A DNA stretch of 64,000 bases from Pseudodesulfovibrio alkaliphilus (GCF_009729555.1 NZ_WODC01000005.1:62001-126000), one strand, 5' to 3'; positions 17,412-25,878 are shown, counted from the first letter of the stretch. Program-made: numbers and translations. Notes: generated by a model not told the origin, from the letters alone.

Positions 17412-18410
17412 ATGAAGAAACGACAACTGGCGCTGGTGGCCCTCCTGTTCGCTCTTGCGGCCTGGGGCGGTCTGCTGCTGGTGTCTCAGGCGAGGCAGTC
17501 CGCCCCCGTGGGGGGGCGGACCATCCTGGCCGTGCACACCTCTGGCCAGGCCACGACCCCGCAGATGCCTCTGTGGCTGGCCCTGGCCAAAGGCGAACTC
17601 GGCTTCGAGCCCGACATCCGGTACTGGAAGAACCTCGACGACCTGCGCGGCTCCCTGCTGGCAGGGCAGGGCGATATATGGGTGGGACACATAGACGGCT
17701 TTGCCCAGGCGGCTCTGCGCGGTGCGCCCGTGCGCCTTGTCTGCGTCACCGGGTGGAAGAAGTTCTTCTTTCTTACCAGCCGCGCCGACATCGCCTCCTT
17801 TGAGGACATCCTTCGGCTGCCCGCCCACACCGAGATAGCCTCGGCTCCGCCGCATTCTCCCGCCGTGGCGGTACTTCGCGCCCTGGAGGGGGCGGGTCTG
17901 CCCCGGTTCAATTACGCCCAGCACGAGGCGGGCCAGCTCTCCCTCAAGGCGATGCGGGGAGACGCAGACCTGTTGCTCCTGCCCGAGCCGCTGGTGACCG
18001 CCCTGCTGGCAAAGATGCCGGAGCTGCGCGTGGTGGCCAGCGTGGAGGAGGAATACGGCAGACTGACCGGCGGGGAGCCGTTGCTCCCCATCGCGGGTAT
18101 TGCGGTCAATACCGCAACCCTGGCCCGGCACCCCGGCCTGGACAGGCTGCTTGAGGAAGCCCTGCGCAGGCAGGAGCCCGCCCTGCTCATAAACCCCGAG
18201 GAGGGTCTGGCCGCGCTGCCCGCCGAGTTCGACCAGTTCATCGACCCGGAGATTGTCAGGGCGTCCCTGGCCCGCGATGTCATCCGCGTCCGCTCGGCCG
18301 CCGAGTCCGAGGCCATGATCCGGGACTATCTGGGCATGGTCTTTCCCGAAAGCGTCGGCCCTGACGGTGTCATTGCGCTCCCGGAGGGGTTCTTCGGAGG
18401 GACTCGATGA
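17412..18410 (+). CDS. ABC transporter substrate-binding protein, NitT/TauT (SsuA-like) family
   Basis: Periplasmic binding protein of 332 residues with an N-terminal signal or anchor (KKRQLALVALLFALAAWGGLL). The body has the two-lobe pattern of the nitrate/sulfonate/taurine family (PLWLALAKGELGF, LLAGQGDIWVGHIDGFAQA, EPLVTALLAKMP). It overlaps the permease gene by 4 nt and completes a three-part importer. Family membership alone does not give the substrate. Position after a TonB receptor suggests it picks up the imported complex in the periplasm. Confidence 0.85.
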   Translation: MKKRQLALVALLFALAAWGGLLLVSQARQSAPVGGRTILAVHTSGQATTPQMPLWLALAKGELGFEPDIRYWKNLDDLRGSLLAGQGDIWVGHIDGFAQAALRGAPVRLVCVTGWKKFFFLTSRADIASFEDILRLPAHTEIASAPPHSPAVAVLRALEGAGLPRFNYAQHEAGQLSLKAMRGDADLLLLPEPLVTALLAKMPELRVVASVEEEYGRLTGGEPLLPIAGIAVNTATLARHPGLDRLLEEALRRQEPALLINPEEGLAALPAEFDQFIDPEIVRASLARDVIRVRSAAESEAMIRDYLGMVFPESVGPDGVIALPEGFFGGTR

Positions 18411-19162
18411 AGTGGCTGCCGGCGGTGGTGTCCCTGGTCATTGGCGTGGGGGGGTGGTGGGCCGCATCGCTGGCCTTTGGCTCGGCGCTTGTGCCTGCTC
18501 CGGCCACGGTGGGAAGGGAGCTTTGGCACATGGCCCTGGAGGCAGAGACCTGGGCCACCCTGGCCATCACGGTGGCCCGTGGGCTTGCCGGGCTGATGAT
18601 GGCCCTGGCCTGCGCCCTGGTGCTCGGCGTGGCCGCCGGAGCCAGCCCCGCGGCCATGCGCCTGATCACCCCGCTGGTGGCGGCCCTGCAATCGTGCCCG
18701 CCCATCCTGTGGATCACCTTGCTCATGGTCTGGGTCGGCACCGGCTCCACCGTGGCCGTGGCCGTGGTCTTCGCCTCGGTCTTTCCGCCCCTGTTCGCCA
18801 ACATCGCCCAGGGGTGCGCGGCCCTGGACAGGCGGCTGTTCGATATGGCCCGGCTGTATCATGTGCCGCCGATCCGTCTGCTTCGGCGGGTGGTGCTGCC
18901 CGGCCTCACCCCCTATCTGCTGGCCGGGCTGTCCTATGCGGCCGCCACCAGCTGGAAGGTGACGGCGGTGGCGGAGTTTCTCGGCTCGTCCACCGGCATA
19001 GGCGCCAAGGTGTTCTGGGCCTACCGTATGCTCGAAATTCCCAGGCTCTTCGCCTGGGCGGGCATCATCATTCTGCTGGGCGTCGCCCTGGAGCTGCTTG
19101 TCATCGCCCCCTTGCGCAAGTCCGCAGAGACCTTTACCGGAAAGATTCGGGAGCAGGCATGA
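18407..19162 (+). CDS. ABC transporter permease, NitT/TauT (SsuC-like) family
   Basis: Inner-membrane permease of 251 residues with about six hydrophobic segments. The cytoplasmic coupling motif is visible in RLYHVPPIRLLRRVVLPGLTP, and the N-terminal half contains ARGLAGLMMALACALVLGV. Both ends overlap neighbours by 4 nt. It partners the binding protein at 17412 and the ATPase at 19159. Confidence 0.88.
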   Translation: MKWLPAVVSLVIGVGGWWAASLAFGSALVPAPATVGRELWHMALEAETWATLAITVARGLAGLMMALACALVLGVAAGASPAAMRLITPLVAALQSCPPILWITLLMVWVGTGSTVAVAVVFASVFPPLFANIAQGCAALDRRLFDMARLYHVPPIRLLRRVVLPGLTPYLLAGLSYAAATSWKVTAVAEFLGSSTGIGAKVFWAYRMLEIPRLFAWAGIIILLGVALELLVIAPLRKSAETFTGKIREQA

Positions 19163-19755
19163 TAGCCATTGAAAACGTGAACTTCGCCATCGGCGGAACC
19201 TCCCTGATCCAGAACACGACCCTGCGTGTGGCGGCCCGCGAGGCCGTCTGCCTGTGCGGCCCGTCCGGGGTCGGCAAGACCACGCTCCTCGAGATAGCCG
19301 CCGGGTTGACAGCCCCGGACAGCGGCACGGTCTCCCTCGATTCCGCCCGCATCGGCTGCGCCTTTCAGGACGACATCCTCGTCCCCTGGCTGACCGCCCT
19401 TGACAACCTGCTTCTGGTCATGACCGGACCCTTGGCACAGGCAAGGGCCGGGGCGGGGGGCTGGCTGGACAGGTTCGGCCTGGACCCTGATATGCGCCCA
19501 CCCCAAATGAGCGGCGGCATGCGCAGACGGCTCTCCCTGGCCAGGGCCTTTGCCGTGGAGCCGGAAATCCTGCTGCTGGACGAGCCCTTCGCCTTTCTCG
19601 ACGATCAATGGCAGGCCCGGACGGCCATGCACGTCGAGGCCCATCGGCAAGGGGGCGGCGCCGTGCTCCTGGTCAGCCACCAGGAGCGGCACCTCGACGC
19701 CTTCCAGTGCCGGACCGTGTTCATAGACCACGGCCCCATCAAACTCTCTGCCTGA
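19159..19755 (+). CDS. ABC transporter ATP-binding protein, NitT/TauT (SsuB-like) family
   Basis: ATPase of 198 residues, slightly short for the family. Walker A is CGPSGVGKTT, the signature is MSGGMRRRLSLARAF, Walker B is EILLLDEPFAFLD and the switch histidine is in LLVSHQERH. The Q-loop reads FQDDILVPWLT, typical of SsuB/TauB types. It is the last gene of the operon that begins at 13040 and is followed by an intrinsic terminator. Confidence 0.9.
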   Translation: MIAIENVNFAIGGTSLIQNTTLRVAAREAVCLCGPSGVGKTTLLEIAAGLTAPDSGTVSLDSARIGCAFQDDILVPWLTALDNLLLVMTGPLAQARAGAGGWLDRFGLDPDMRPPQMSGGMRRRLSLARAFAVEPEILLLDEPFAFLDDQWQARTAMHVEAHRQGGGAVLLVSHQERHLDAFQCRTVFIDHGPIKLSA

Positions 19756-19849
19756 AAAACCACCTGCCCCGGAACCCCGAGCAGACGCCCGAGGGCCAGG
19801 ACCCGCACAAGAAAGCCGTTCAGGCAGACCTCAACCCCTGAACACGTAT

Positions 19850-19880
19850 GGGCTGGAGCAAAAGTTCCAGCCCTTTCAGT
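19850..19880 (+). terminator. Intrinsic terminator of the TonB/ABC operon
   Basis: GGGCTGGA pairs with TCCAGCCC over an 8-nt loop (GCAAAAGT), followed by TTTCAGTTTGT. It lies 95 bp after the last ABC gene. Confidence 0.75.
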
Positions 19881-19954
19881 TTGTCTACAGCTCGAAAGAC
19901 TGACAGAGATCCTCCCCTTACGACAACAACCCGAGGAACCTGAGAACGCACAAA

Positions 19955-20885
19955 TAAAAAAAGACTCTTTTTATATAATTCATGTTGACAGCCAAACTCA
20001 AAATACATATTTTGAGTTCTGCATGATCGTTTAGTTCACCGAAAAAGGAGAAAGAAAATGGCGAAAACAATTTCGATAAGTATCCCAGAAGAGCTCTTCA
20101 CTAAACTTCGGAATACCAACCAATCTTTTAAAATATCGCAAATATGCCAAAGAGCCCTGGAGTCTGAGATTATGGAGAAAGAAACTTTAGCAAAGGCTCG
20201 TAAGTTAGGCATCGAAGACGGCGACAAAGCTAAAAGCACTCTCACAAACTCCTCCAGGATGGAAATTAAATCTGCATTTGAGAGGTCTTCCCAAAAATGG
20301 AGTAGTGAGGAGTTGTACAAGTTAGCCGACAAGCTCCAATCATCACTATCATCTGAAGATTTGGAAATGCTCCAACCACGATTTAACCAAATATTCGATG
20401 GTGAACTGATCTTAAGCGACTGGATGAAACACAGATCAGGAAAAACGATTCAAGACAAATGGAGTGAGGTAGCATGGGCCTATGTCGAAGGTACCTACCT
20501 AGGTCTGACTCAGAAGCATCTTCCCAAAGAAGCACCGTCTGTCAAAGAGTCCCAGGCAGTGCTTGCAGAAATCCAAAGAGTCCAAACCAGAGTTCCCAGG
20601 TGGTTCAATAACCCAAGCCAAATTAACTCAAGAATATTGATTGAATTTTTATCTATATCTGACAGCGGTGATAGACATGTCAGCATTGATGAACTGAAAA
20701 AGCAGTGCAAGATAAAGACATTTGATACTAACTTTGCACAAATGAAAATTTTTGGAGAGAGAAATCACGGGAAAGTCTTCGATGTGATAGATGGAAAAGT
20801 TACCCTGTGGTCACCAGTGAAAGATTTTATTAAAATTGAGTTCGATAAATACAAAAAATTAGGATTGTACAGAGATAGTATTCAC
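19955..20885. other. AT-rich islet, probably acquired DNA
   Basis: About 0.9 kb with base and codon use very different from the GC-rich surroundings. It contains a single gene with its own promoter. Composition reverts to GC-rich in the last few codons of that gene. tRNA-Asp and tRNA-Val genes lie 190-380 bp away, a common integration neighbourhood. No integrase, transposase or flanking direct repeat was recognised. Confidence 0.6.
19985..20018 (+). promoter_or_regulatory. Promoter with a perfect palindrome before the RHH-like gene
   Basis: TTGACA at 19985 and TATTTT at 20008 are spaced 17 bp. A perfect inverted repeat, AACTCAAAAT and ATTTTGAGTT around ACAT, covers 19995-20018 and therefore the spacer and the -10. 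A protein bound there would block transcription. The downstream gene encodes a ribbon-helix-helix-like N-terminus, so autorepression is the simplest reading. Confidence 0.65.
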
Positions 20886-20912
20886 CTGACACCGCCGCCC
20901 CTGGCGGGGTAG
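20058..20912 (+). CDS. Hypothetical protein with ribbon-helix-helix-like N-terminus
   Basis: Unrecognised protein of 284 residues. Residues 1-40 (KTISISIPEELFTKLR, then FKISQICQRALESEI) fit a MetJ/Arc-type beta-strand plus helix DNA-binding fold. The middle is helical and charged. The C-terminal part (VSIDELKKQCKIKTF, then VIDGKVTLWSPV) could be a small winged-helix-like domain. GGAGA lies 7 nt before the ATG. Codon use is AT-rich, unlike neighbours, which points to horizontal transfer. The final residues LTPPPLAG are coded by GC-rich sequence, so the original C-terminus may have been lost or replaced. It could be a plasmid- or phage-type regulator; no partner toxin gene is visible. Confidence 0.6.
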   Translation: MAKTISISIPEELFTKLRNTNQSFKISQICQRALESEIMEKETLAKARKLGIEDGDKAKSTLTNSSRMEIKSAFERSSQKWSSEELYKLADKLQSSLSSEDLEMLQPRFNQIFDGELILSDWMKHRSGKTIQDKWSEVAWAYVEGTYLGLTQKHLPKEAPSVKESQAVLAEIQRVQTRVPRWFNNPSQINSRILIEFLSISDSGDRHVSIDELKKQCKIKTFDTNFAQMKIFGERNHGKVFDVIDGKVTLWSPVKDFIKIEFDKYKKLGLYRDSIHLTPPPLAG

Positions 20913-21026
20913 TTACGCGGCTACTCTCGGTTTCCGGTTCCTTGCCTTTCATGATGCCGACCAGAATATCTGGTTCGGCGTCCGTCTTTGGTCAGGGTGG
21001 AATAGTGTGGGGAGCGACTCCCCGCC

Positions 21027-21063
21027 AAAAGAAAAAGGTGGCTAGGATTTTATCCTAACCACC
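21027..21063 (-). terminator. Terminator of the tRNA-Val/tRNA-Asp transcript
   Basis: A 12-bp stem with one mismatch (plus-strand arms GGTGGCTAGGAT at 21037 and ATCCTAACCACC at 21052) is followed on the minus strand by TTTTTCTTTT. It lies 12 bp beyond the 3' end of tRNA-Asp. Confidence 0.8.
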
Positions 21064-21074
21064 TGTTTTCATTC

Positions 21075-21151
<77 letters not shown>

Positions 21152-21193
21152 GCGTCTATATAAAGCGCGTTAAGCGACGCTTTACTGCATTTT

Positions 21194-21269
21194 TGGTAGG
21201 CGGAACAGGGCTCGAACCTGTGACCCTCGGCTTGTAAGGCCGATGCTCTCCCAGCTGAGCTACCCGCCC
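21194..21269 (-). tRNA. tRNA-Val(TAC)
   Basis: 76-nt tRNA including encoded CCA. The D-arm is AGCTCAGCTGGGAGAGC, the anticodon loop CTTACAA carries TAC on a TCGGC/GCCGA stem, and the T-arm has GGTTCGAGCC. The acceptor stem GGGCGGG has two G-U pairs. It is the first gene of the two-tRNA transcript. Confidence 0.94.
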
Positions 21270-21281
21270 GCAGGAAACGAG

Positions 21282-21311
21282 TCTTTATCTTGGGCCGGAG
21301 TTTTTTGTCAA
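21282..21311 (-). promoter_or_regulatory. Promoter of the tRNA operon (proximal)
   Basis: On the minus strand TTGACA (21306-21311) and TAAAGA (21282-21287) are 18 bp apart. The -10 lies 13 bp before the tRNA-Val 5' end. Confidence 0.7.
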
Positions 21312-21373
21312 CCGATTTTCGCATCCAGGCGACACGTTTGCTCAAGGCCCCTCTTCCGCGTTCAGCGAAGGGG

Positions 21374-21402
21374 ATACTGCCCATCGGCGGTCTTTTTGTC
21401 AA
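21374..21402 (-). promoter_or_regulatory. Possible second tRNA promoter (distal)
   Basis: Minus-strand TTGACA (21397-21402) and CAGTAT (21374-21379) are 17 bp apart. The -35 context repeats that of the proximal promoter (GTTGACAAAAA in both), which suggests tandem promoters. Confidence 0.4.
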
Positions 21403-21450
21403 CGGATTTTGGTAAAAATTGATTCGGTGGCAACTCGTTGGATTTGTGAG

Positions 21451-22809
21451 CTATTTTGTGGACAGGACGACGCGGTTGCCTTTGCGGGGGAGCCAGGCCA
21501 GGGGCAGGCCGCGATAGTAGAGCCCTACAGGGCCGCTGCCCGGTGCATGGGGCAGGCTCTGTCCGGCCACCAGCCTTTCCAGGTCCGCAATGCCATCGAC
21601 GTTCAGGGCGTCGTCGGGAGTGGCCGACTCGAGGGGCGGGAGGAGAATCCGGGCTGCGCCATCGGGTTTGAAATGCCCGCCAGAGTCCTTCGGAGCGCGG
21701 GATGCGTTCCGTTCTTCCCTGCGGCGTGCGGCGCGGTCTGTTGCCCGCAGCTCCTGGCGCATCGGGCCAGCCACCTTGCCCAGGGCAAACCCCTGCCAGC
21801 GCAGGGATCGGGGTATCCTGGCCAGGGCCTGGGCATGGAGGAAAAACGCCTTGCCTCCAAAGTCGTACACCTCGCCCGGTGGCAGCGCCGCCATGTTGAG
21901 GGCCTGGGGTCCATGCAGACGCGAGAAGTCCAGCCGGGTGCCCGGCAGGGGGGAGGTGGGTGCGTCCGGCAGGATCGTGGCGCACGGCGCACCCGGTTTG
22001 CGGAAGCGGGCGAGGAAAAATCCCTGCCCCTCGGAATCGTCGGCCACGCGAAGCACCCCCTTGAGGCCGGGCAGGGCAGGGGCGGCGAAAACGAAGCCGG
22101 GCGGCGGGTCGAGCGGGACAAGCTCCAAATCAAGGGAGTCGATGGCCCAGGCCACCTGGGCCTCGTTTTCCTCCTCATTGGTGGTGCAGGTGGAATAGAG
22201 CAGGTGCCCGCCGGGTGCGAGCAGGGCCGCGGCCTTGGCCAGGAGCGCCCTTTGCAACGTCACGAGGGGGCCGGTCCTGTCTTCGGACCAAAGGGTCATG
22301 ACGTTGGGATTCTTGTCCACGGTGCCCCAGCCGCTGCACGGGGGATCGAGCTGGATGAATTCCCACGAGCCGGTGGCAAAGGGCAGATCCTGGGCCTTGG
22401 ACTTGACCGTGGCCGTATTGACGGCTCCGGTGCGGCGCAGGTTGGCCCGCAGGATGCCCAGCCTGTCGGCCGACGGTTCGCACGCCAAGACAAACCCCTC
22501 GCGGCCCACCAGACGCGAGAGCAGGCCGGTCTTGCTGCCCGGCGCGGAACACATGTCCAGAACGCAGGCACCCGGCGGCGGGGCAAGCAGCAGCGGCGGC
22601 AGCATGGAAGAGCGGTCTTGGATGTATATGAGTCCGAACCGGGCCGCCAGACTGTCGCCCAGGGAAAAGGGTTCGTGGGTCAGCCGCCGGGCCAGGGGAT
22701 GAAAGGGCTCGGGCTCAAAGGCGAATCCCTGGCCGTGCAGCAGCGCCTCGACGCGGGGAATGTCGGGGGCGTCGCAGACGAGCCTGAAGGTGCGAAGGGT
22801 GACGGGCAT
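21451..22809 (-). CDS. RsmB/RsmF (NOL1/NOP2/Sun) family RNA cytosine-C5 methyltransferase
   Basis: SAM-dependent m5C methyltransferase of 452 residues. SAM motif ACVLDMCSAPGSKTG is followed by the two family cysteines in LDPPCSGWGTVDKNPNV and LLYSTCTTNEEENE. The C-terminal 150 residues, ending GLYYRGLPLAWLPRKGNRV, resemble the PUA-like tail of RsmF, so 16S rRNA is a likely substrate. The start is the ATG ending at 22809, giving MPVTLRTFRL. A much longer frame continues upstream but overlaps the opposite-strand gene and looks non-coding. The tRNA operon lies just downstream on the same strand. Confidence 0.9.
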   Translation of the reverse strand: MPVTLRTFRLVCDAPDIPRVEALLHGQGFAFEPEPFHPLARRLTHEPFSLGDSLAARFGLIYIQDRSSMLPPLLLAPPPGACVLDMCSAPGSKTGLLSRLVGREGFVLACEPSADRLGILRANLRRTGAVNTATVKSKAQDLPFATGSWEFIQLDPPCSGWGTVDKNPNVMTLWSEDRTGPLVTLQRALLAKAAALLAPGGHLLYSTCTTNEEENEAQVAWAIDSLDLELVPLDPPPGFVFAAPALPGLKGVLRVADDSEGQGFFLARFRKPGAPCATILPDAPTSPLPGTRLDFSRLHGPQALNMAALPPGEVYDFGGKAFFLHAQALARIPRSLRWQGFALGKVAGPMRQELRATDRAARRREERNASRAPKDSGGHFKPDGAARILLPPLESATPDDALNVDGIADLERLVAGQSLPHAPGSGPVGLYYRGLPLAWLPRKGNRVVLSTK

Positions 22810-23088
22810 TGATGTCTCCGGCGGAGGGCTGGGGGAGATTCCCTGTGCGGCCCTTGCCAACAGCGGCAAAAAGCCTGGGAACGGGCCGCCGCCGCGACCC
22901 GGTCCAGCAGGACCAATACCGTCTTGCCCGGGGGGAGGCAACCGCATTAGGGGCTTTGCATCCCGGCCAGGAAACTGGTACAAGTGCCTGCCATACGCTG
23001 CCAAAGGCAGCCGTTGCGCAACAATATCACGGAATGCGGTCCCTGGCCCTGCCGGTTTGCCGCAGCCGCCCCCAGCACGGAGGAATAC

Positions 23089-24765
23089 ATGCTGATTCGA
23101 CGTTTTGCCGCCCTGACCTTCGCCCTGTTCGCGATCCTTTTTGCGAGCGCTCCGGCCCTGGCTCAGAGCGCGAAAAAGTTTGCCGTGTTCCCGTTTGCGT
23201 ACACCGGCCCGCAAAAATACGCCTATTTCCCCCAGGCGCTCCAGTCCAGCCTGAGCAGCAGCCTCGAATGGGGCGGGCATGTGGTGCCGGCAGGCGTCAC
23301 GGCCATCGAGGGTGTCGCCACCCCCAGGAACCGGGCCGACATGGTCAACGCCCTGCGCACCACGGGCCTGGACTACGTTGTCACAGGCACCATCTCCATC
23401 CTCGACAGGGAAGCGACCCTGTCCATGATGGCCCTGGGAGCCGACGGCGGGTACTGGGAAAACAAGGGCCAGATGGACATCAACCAGATCACCTCCTGGC
23501 TCGACGCCCAAAGCAGGTCCGTCATGGGCGATGTCTTCCGGCGGCCCGGGTACAGCACCAGCGAAGTCGTCGCCAGGACCAGCGATATTCAGGACGGAGT
23601 CGCCAACCCCACGGAGCCGGTCAACACCCAGTTCCTCATGGCCGAGGACGACCAGTACCGGCCGGACACACTCAACCCGCAGTTCCGTTATGAGGGCGGG
23701 GCCGAAACCGAGGGCCGCTGGCGCAGCCAGACCCTGCGCTTTCTCTCCACCAGCATGGTGGTGGCCGATGGCAGCGGCGACGGGCAGAACGAGGTCTTCA
23801 TCCTTCACAAGACAGGCATCGGCGCGTACCGCTACGAAGACGGCAGACTGCGCCATCTCGATACCCTGGAGCTGACCCCGAGCACACTCTATCTCCGCCT
23901 TGAGGCGGCTGACCTCGACAGGGACGGCGTGCCCGAACTCATCATCGGCACCTATCAGACCCAGGGCCGCAGCGCCTTCCTGGCCCCCGACGGATGGCCC
24001 AAGTCCCACATCCTTTCCTTCAAGGGCGGCAAATTCCAGTTCCTGGTCAAGGATTACGGGCGGTTCCTTGGCGTGTTGCGCATGCCTCCGGCCTACACCC
24101 CGATCCTGGCCGCTCAGGACAAGGGCACCCGCTACCTTTTTTCCCAGAGAATCAATGAGGCATACCTCAAGGGCAACACCATCGAGCTGGGCCAGACCAT
24201 CCCCTCGCCCGAGTTCGGCACCATCTACAGCATGGCCTACCTGCCCGACGAGTTCGGCTTCAAGTATGTGGTCCTCGATGACTCCCATCGGATCAAGGTC
24301 TACAGTCAGACCATGGAGCGCCTTTCGTCAACGGGCGACGACACCTACAACAGTTCGGGCATTGGCATAGCCACCAGCGACAGGCCGGTGGGCATGGGGC
24401 CGGGCAAGGTGGACGGGGTGATCAGCTCCTACAATGTTCCCTTCCGCATGGTCGTGAGCTCCCTGTCCCAGAAGGGGAAATACGAGCTGCTGGTCAACAA
24501 GGACCTTTCGGTGGCGGCCCAGGTTTTCGAGCGGTTCAAATACTATTCTCAGGGTGAAATTCATGCCCTGACCTGGGACGGCGTGGGCATGGCCCTGTCC
24601 TGGAAGACCCGCCGCATCAAGGGGCAGGTCGCGGACATCGCCGTGGCCGACCTGAACAACGACGGCAACCGGCAGCTGTGTGTGCTGCTCAACACCTTCC
24701 CCGGAGGCATGGGCTTTTCCAACCGGCAGACCGTGGTGATGGCGTACGACCTGAACACCCAATAG
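23089..24765 (+). CDS. Exported FG-GAP/VCBS-repeat protein
   Basis: Protein of 558 residues with a clear signal peptide (LIRRFAALTFALFAILFASAPALAQ in parts). Residues 25-180 (KKFAVFPFAYTGPQKYAYFPQAL, LDYVVTGTISI) resemble TolB/FlgO-like periplasmic N-domains. From about residue 220, repeats with calcium-loop-like motifs follow: DGSGDGQNEVFI, DLDRDGVPELIIG, DLNNDGNRQLCVLL. These fit a beta-propeller. CGGAGGAATAC precedes the ATG. It lies 54 bp before a TRAP dctP gene, same strand. Function is unknown; a periplasmic or outer-surface binding scaffold is likely. Confidence 0.75.
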   Translation: MLIRRFAALTFALFAILFASAPALAQSAKKFAVFPFAYTGPQKYAYFPQALQSSLSSSLEWGGHVVPAGVTAIEGVATPRNRADMVNALRTTGLDYVVTGTISILDREATLSMMALGADGGYWENKGQMDINQITSWLDAQSRSVMGDVFRRPGYSTSEVVARTSDIQDGVANPTEPVNTQFLMAEDDQYRPDTLNPQFRYEGGAETEGRWRSQTLRFLSTSMVVADGSGDGQNEVFILHKTGIGAYRYEDGRLRHLDTLELTPSTLYLRLEAADLDRDGVPELIIGTYQTQGRSAFLAPDGWPKSHILSFKGGKFQFLVKDYGRFLGVLRMPPAYTPILAAQDKGTRYLFSQRINEAYLKGNTIELGQTIPSPEFGTIYSMAYLPDEFGFKYVVLDDSHRIKVYSQTMERLSSTGDDTYNSSGIGIATSDRPVGMGPGKVDGVISSYNVPFRMVVSSLSQKGKYELLVNKDLSVAAQVFERFKYYSQGEIHALTWDGVGMALSWKTRRIKGQVADIAVADLNNDGNRQLCVLLNTFPGGMGFSNRQTVVMAYDLNTQ

Positions 24766-24819
24766 CCCGGGGTTGGAGTGCCGCCGGGCATGGCATACCT
24801 TCCTCAAGGAGAGAGACCG

Positions 24820-25833
24820 ATGAGAACGCTGACCATCCTGCTGGCGGCGGCCGCCATGGCCTGCCTGATGGCTGCCACGGCCGTGGCAGCCACCACGCTG
24901 ACCTACGCCAACTTCCCGCCCGCCTCGACGTTCCCCTGCATCCAGATGGAGCGCTGGAAGGACGAAGTGGAGAAGCGCACCGGAGGCGCCCTGGTCATCC
25001 AGACCTTCCCCGGCTCGACCCTGCTGGGGGCCAAGAACATGTTGCGCGGGGTCCAGACCGGGCAGGCGGACATCGGCTGTATCAGTCTGCCTTATTATCC
25101 TGGCGTGTTCCCGGCCATGTCCGCGCTGAACCTGCCGGTGGCCTTCGCCTCCACCACGGTGGCCAGCCTGACCATGTGGGACATCTACCAGAAATATCAA
25201 CCCGCGGAGCTTGCCGAGGTCAAGGTGCTGACCGTGTTCACCTCGGCCCCGTCCAACATCATGAGCCGGGTGCCCATACGGCAGCTCTCGGATCTTCGCG
25301 GTGTGGAGCTTCGCGCCTCGGGTTCCGTGCTCGATATCCTCTCGGCGCTGGGGGCGCGGGGCGTGGGAATGCCCATGTCCCAGACGCCGGAGGCCCTGCA
25401 AAAGGGAGTGGTCAAGGGGCTTGTTTCCTCCTTTGATGTGCTGAAGGACTTCAACTTCGCCGAGCTGTGCCGTTTCGAGACCATCACCAATCTGCCGGTC
25501 TATCCCTTTGCGGTGATCATGAACAAGGCCCGCTGGGATTCCCTGCCCGATGACGTGAAGAAGACGCTGGACGATCTCGGCCGCGATCAGGCCCTGTGGA
25601 CCGGCCAGTACCTTGACAGACACATCCACGACTCCCTCGAATGGTCCAGGGAGCAGTATCAGGTGGAGGTCTTCACCCTGACCGGGGCCGAGCATGAGGA
25701 AATCCGCGTCATGAGCGCGGGTCTCATTGATCAATGGAAGGCGGACGCGCTCAAGGCGGGGCTCGACGCAGACGCCATCCTGGCAGACATGCTCGCCCTC
25801 AAGGCAAAGTACGAAGCCGAACAAGGCGAGTAA
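24820..25833 (+). CDS. TRAP transporter substrate-binding protein DctP
   Basis: Periplasmic binding protein of a TRAP importer, 337 residues with signal peptide RTLTILLAAAAMACLMAATAV. Typical features are FPPASTFPCIQMERWKDEVEKRTGG, GVQTGQADIG and the late EEIRVMSAGLIDQW. AAGGAGAGAG precedes the ATG. It is followed by dctQ and dctM genes, so the transporter is complete. The ligand (usually an organic acid) cannot be read from sequence. Confidence 0.92.
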   Translation: MRTLTILLAAAAMACLMAATAVAATTLTYANFPPASTFPCIQMERWKDEVEKRTGGALVIQTFPGSTLLGAKNMLRGVQTGQADIGCISLPYYPGVFPAMSALNLPVAFASTTVASLTMWDIYQKYQPAELAEVKVLTVFTSAPSNIMSRVPIRQLSDLRGVELRASGSVLDILSALGARGVGMPMSQTPEALQKGVVKGLVSSFDVLKDFNFAELCRFETITNLPVYPFAVIMNKARWDSLPDDVKKTLDDLGRDQALWTGQYLDRHIHDSLEWSREQYQVEVFTLTGAEHEEIRVMSAGLIDQWKADALKAGLDADAILADMLALKAKYEAEQGE

Positions 25834-25878
25834 CCCAGGCCTCGCTCCTGCTTCGGCCGGGGAGCGCCTTACCCAGCC

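Larger units (their letters stand above)
19756..20057. other. Intergenic region between the uptake operon and the AT-rich islet
   Basis: The first 100 bp are GC-rich host-like sequence with the operon terminator at 19850. From about 19955 base composition turns strongly AT-rich. The promoter and palindrome of the ribbon-helix-helix gene are at 19985-20018. No other gene is visible. Confidence 0.6.

Noticed and set aside
22810-24288. Upstream extension of the minus-strand methyltransferase frame to 945 residues
   Set aside because: The extension lies antisense to the FG-GAP gene, has no methyltransferase features and starts to resemble a protein family only at MPVTLRTF (22809).
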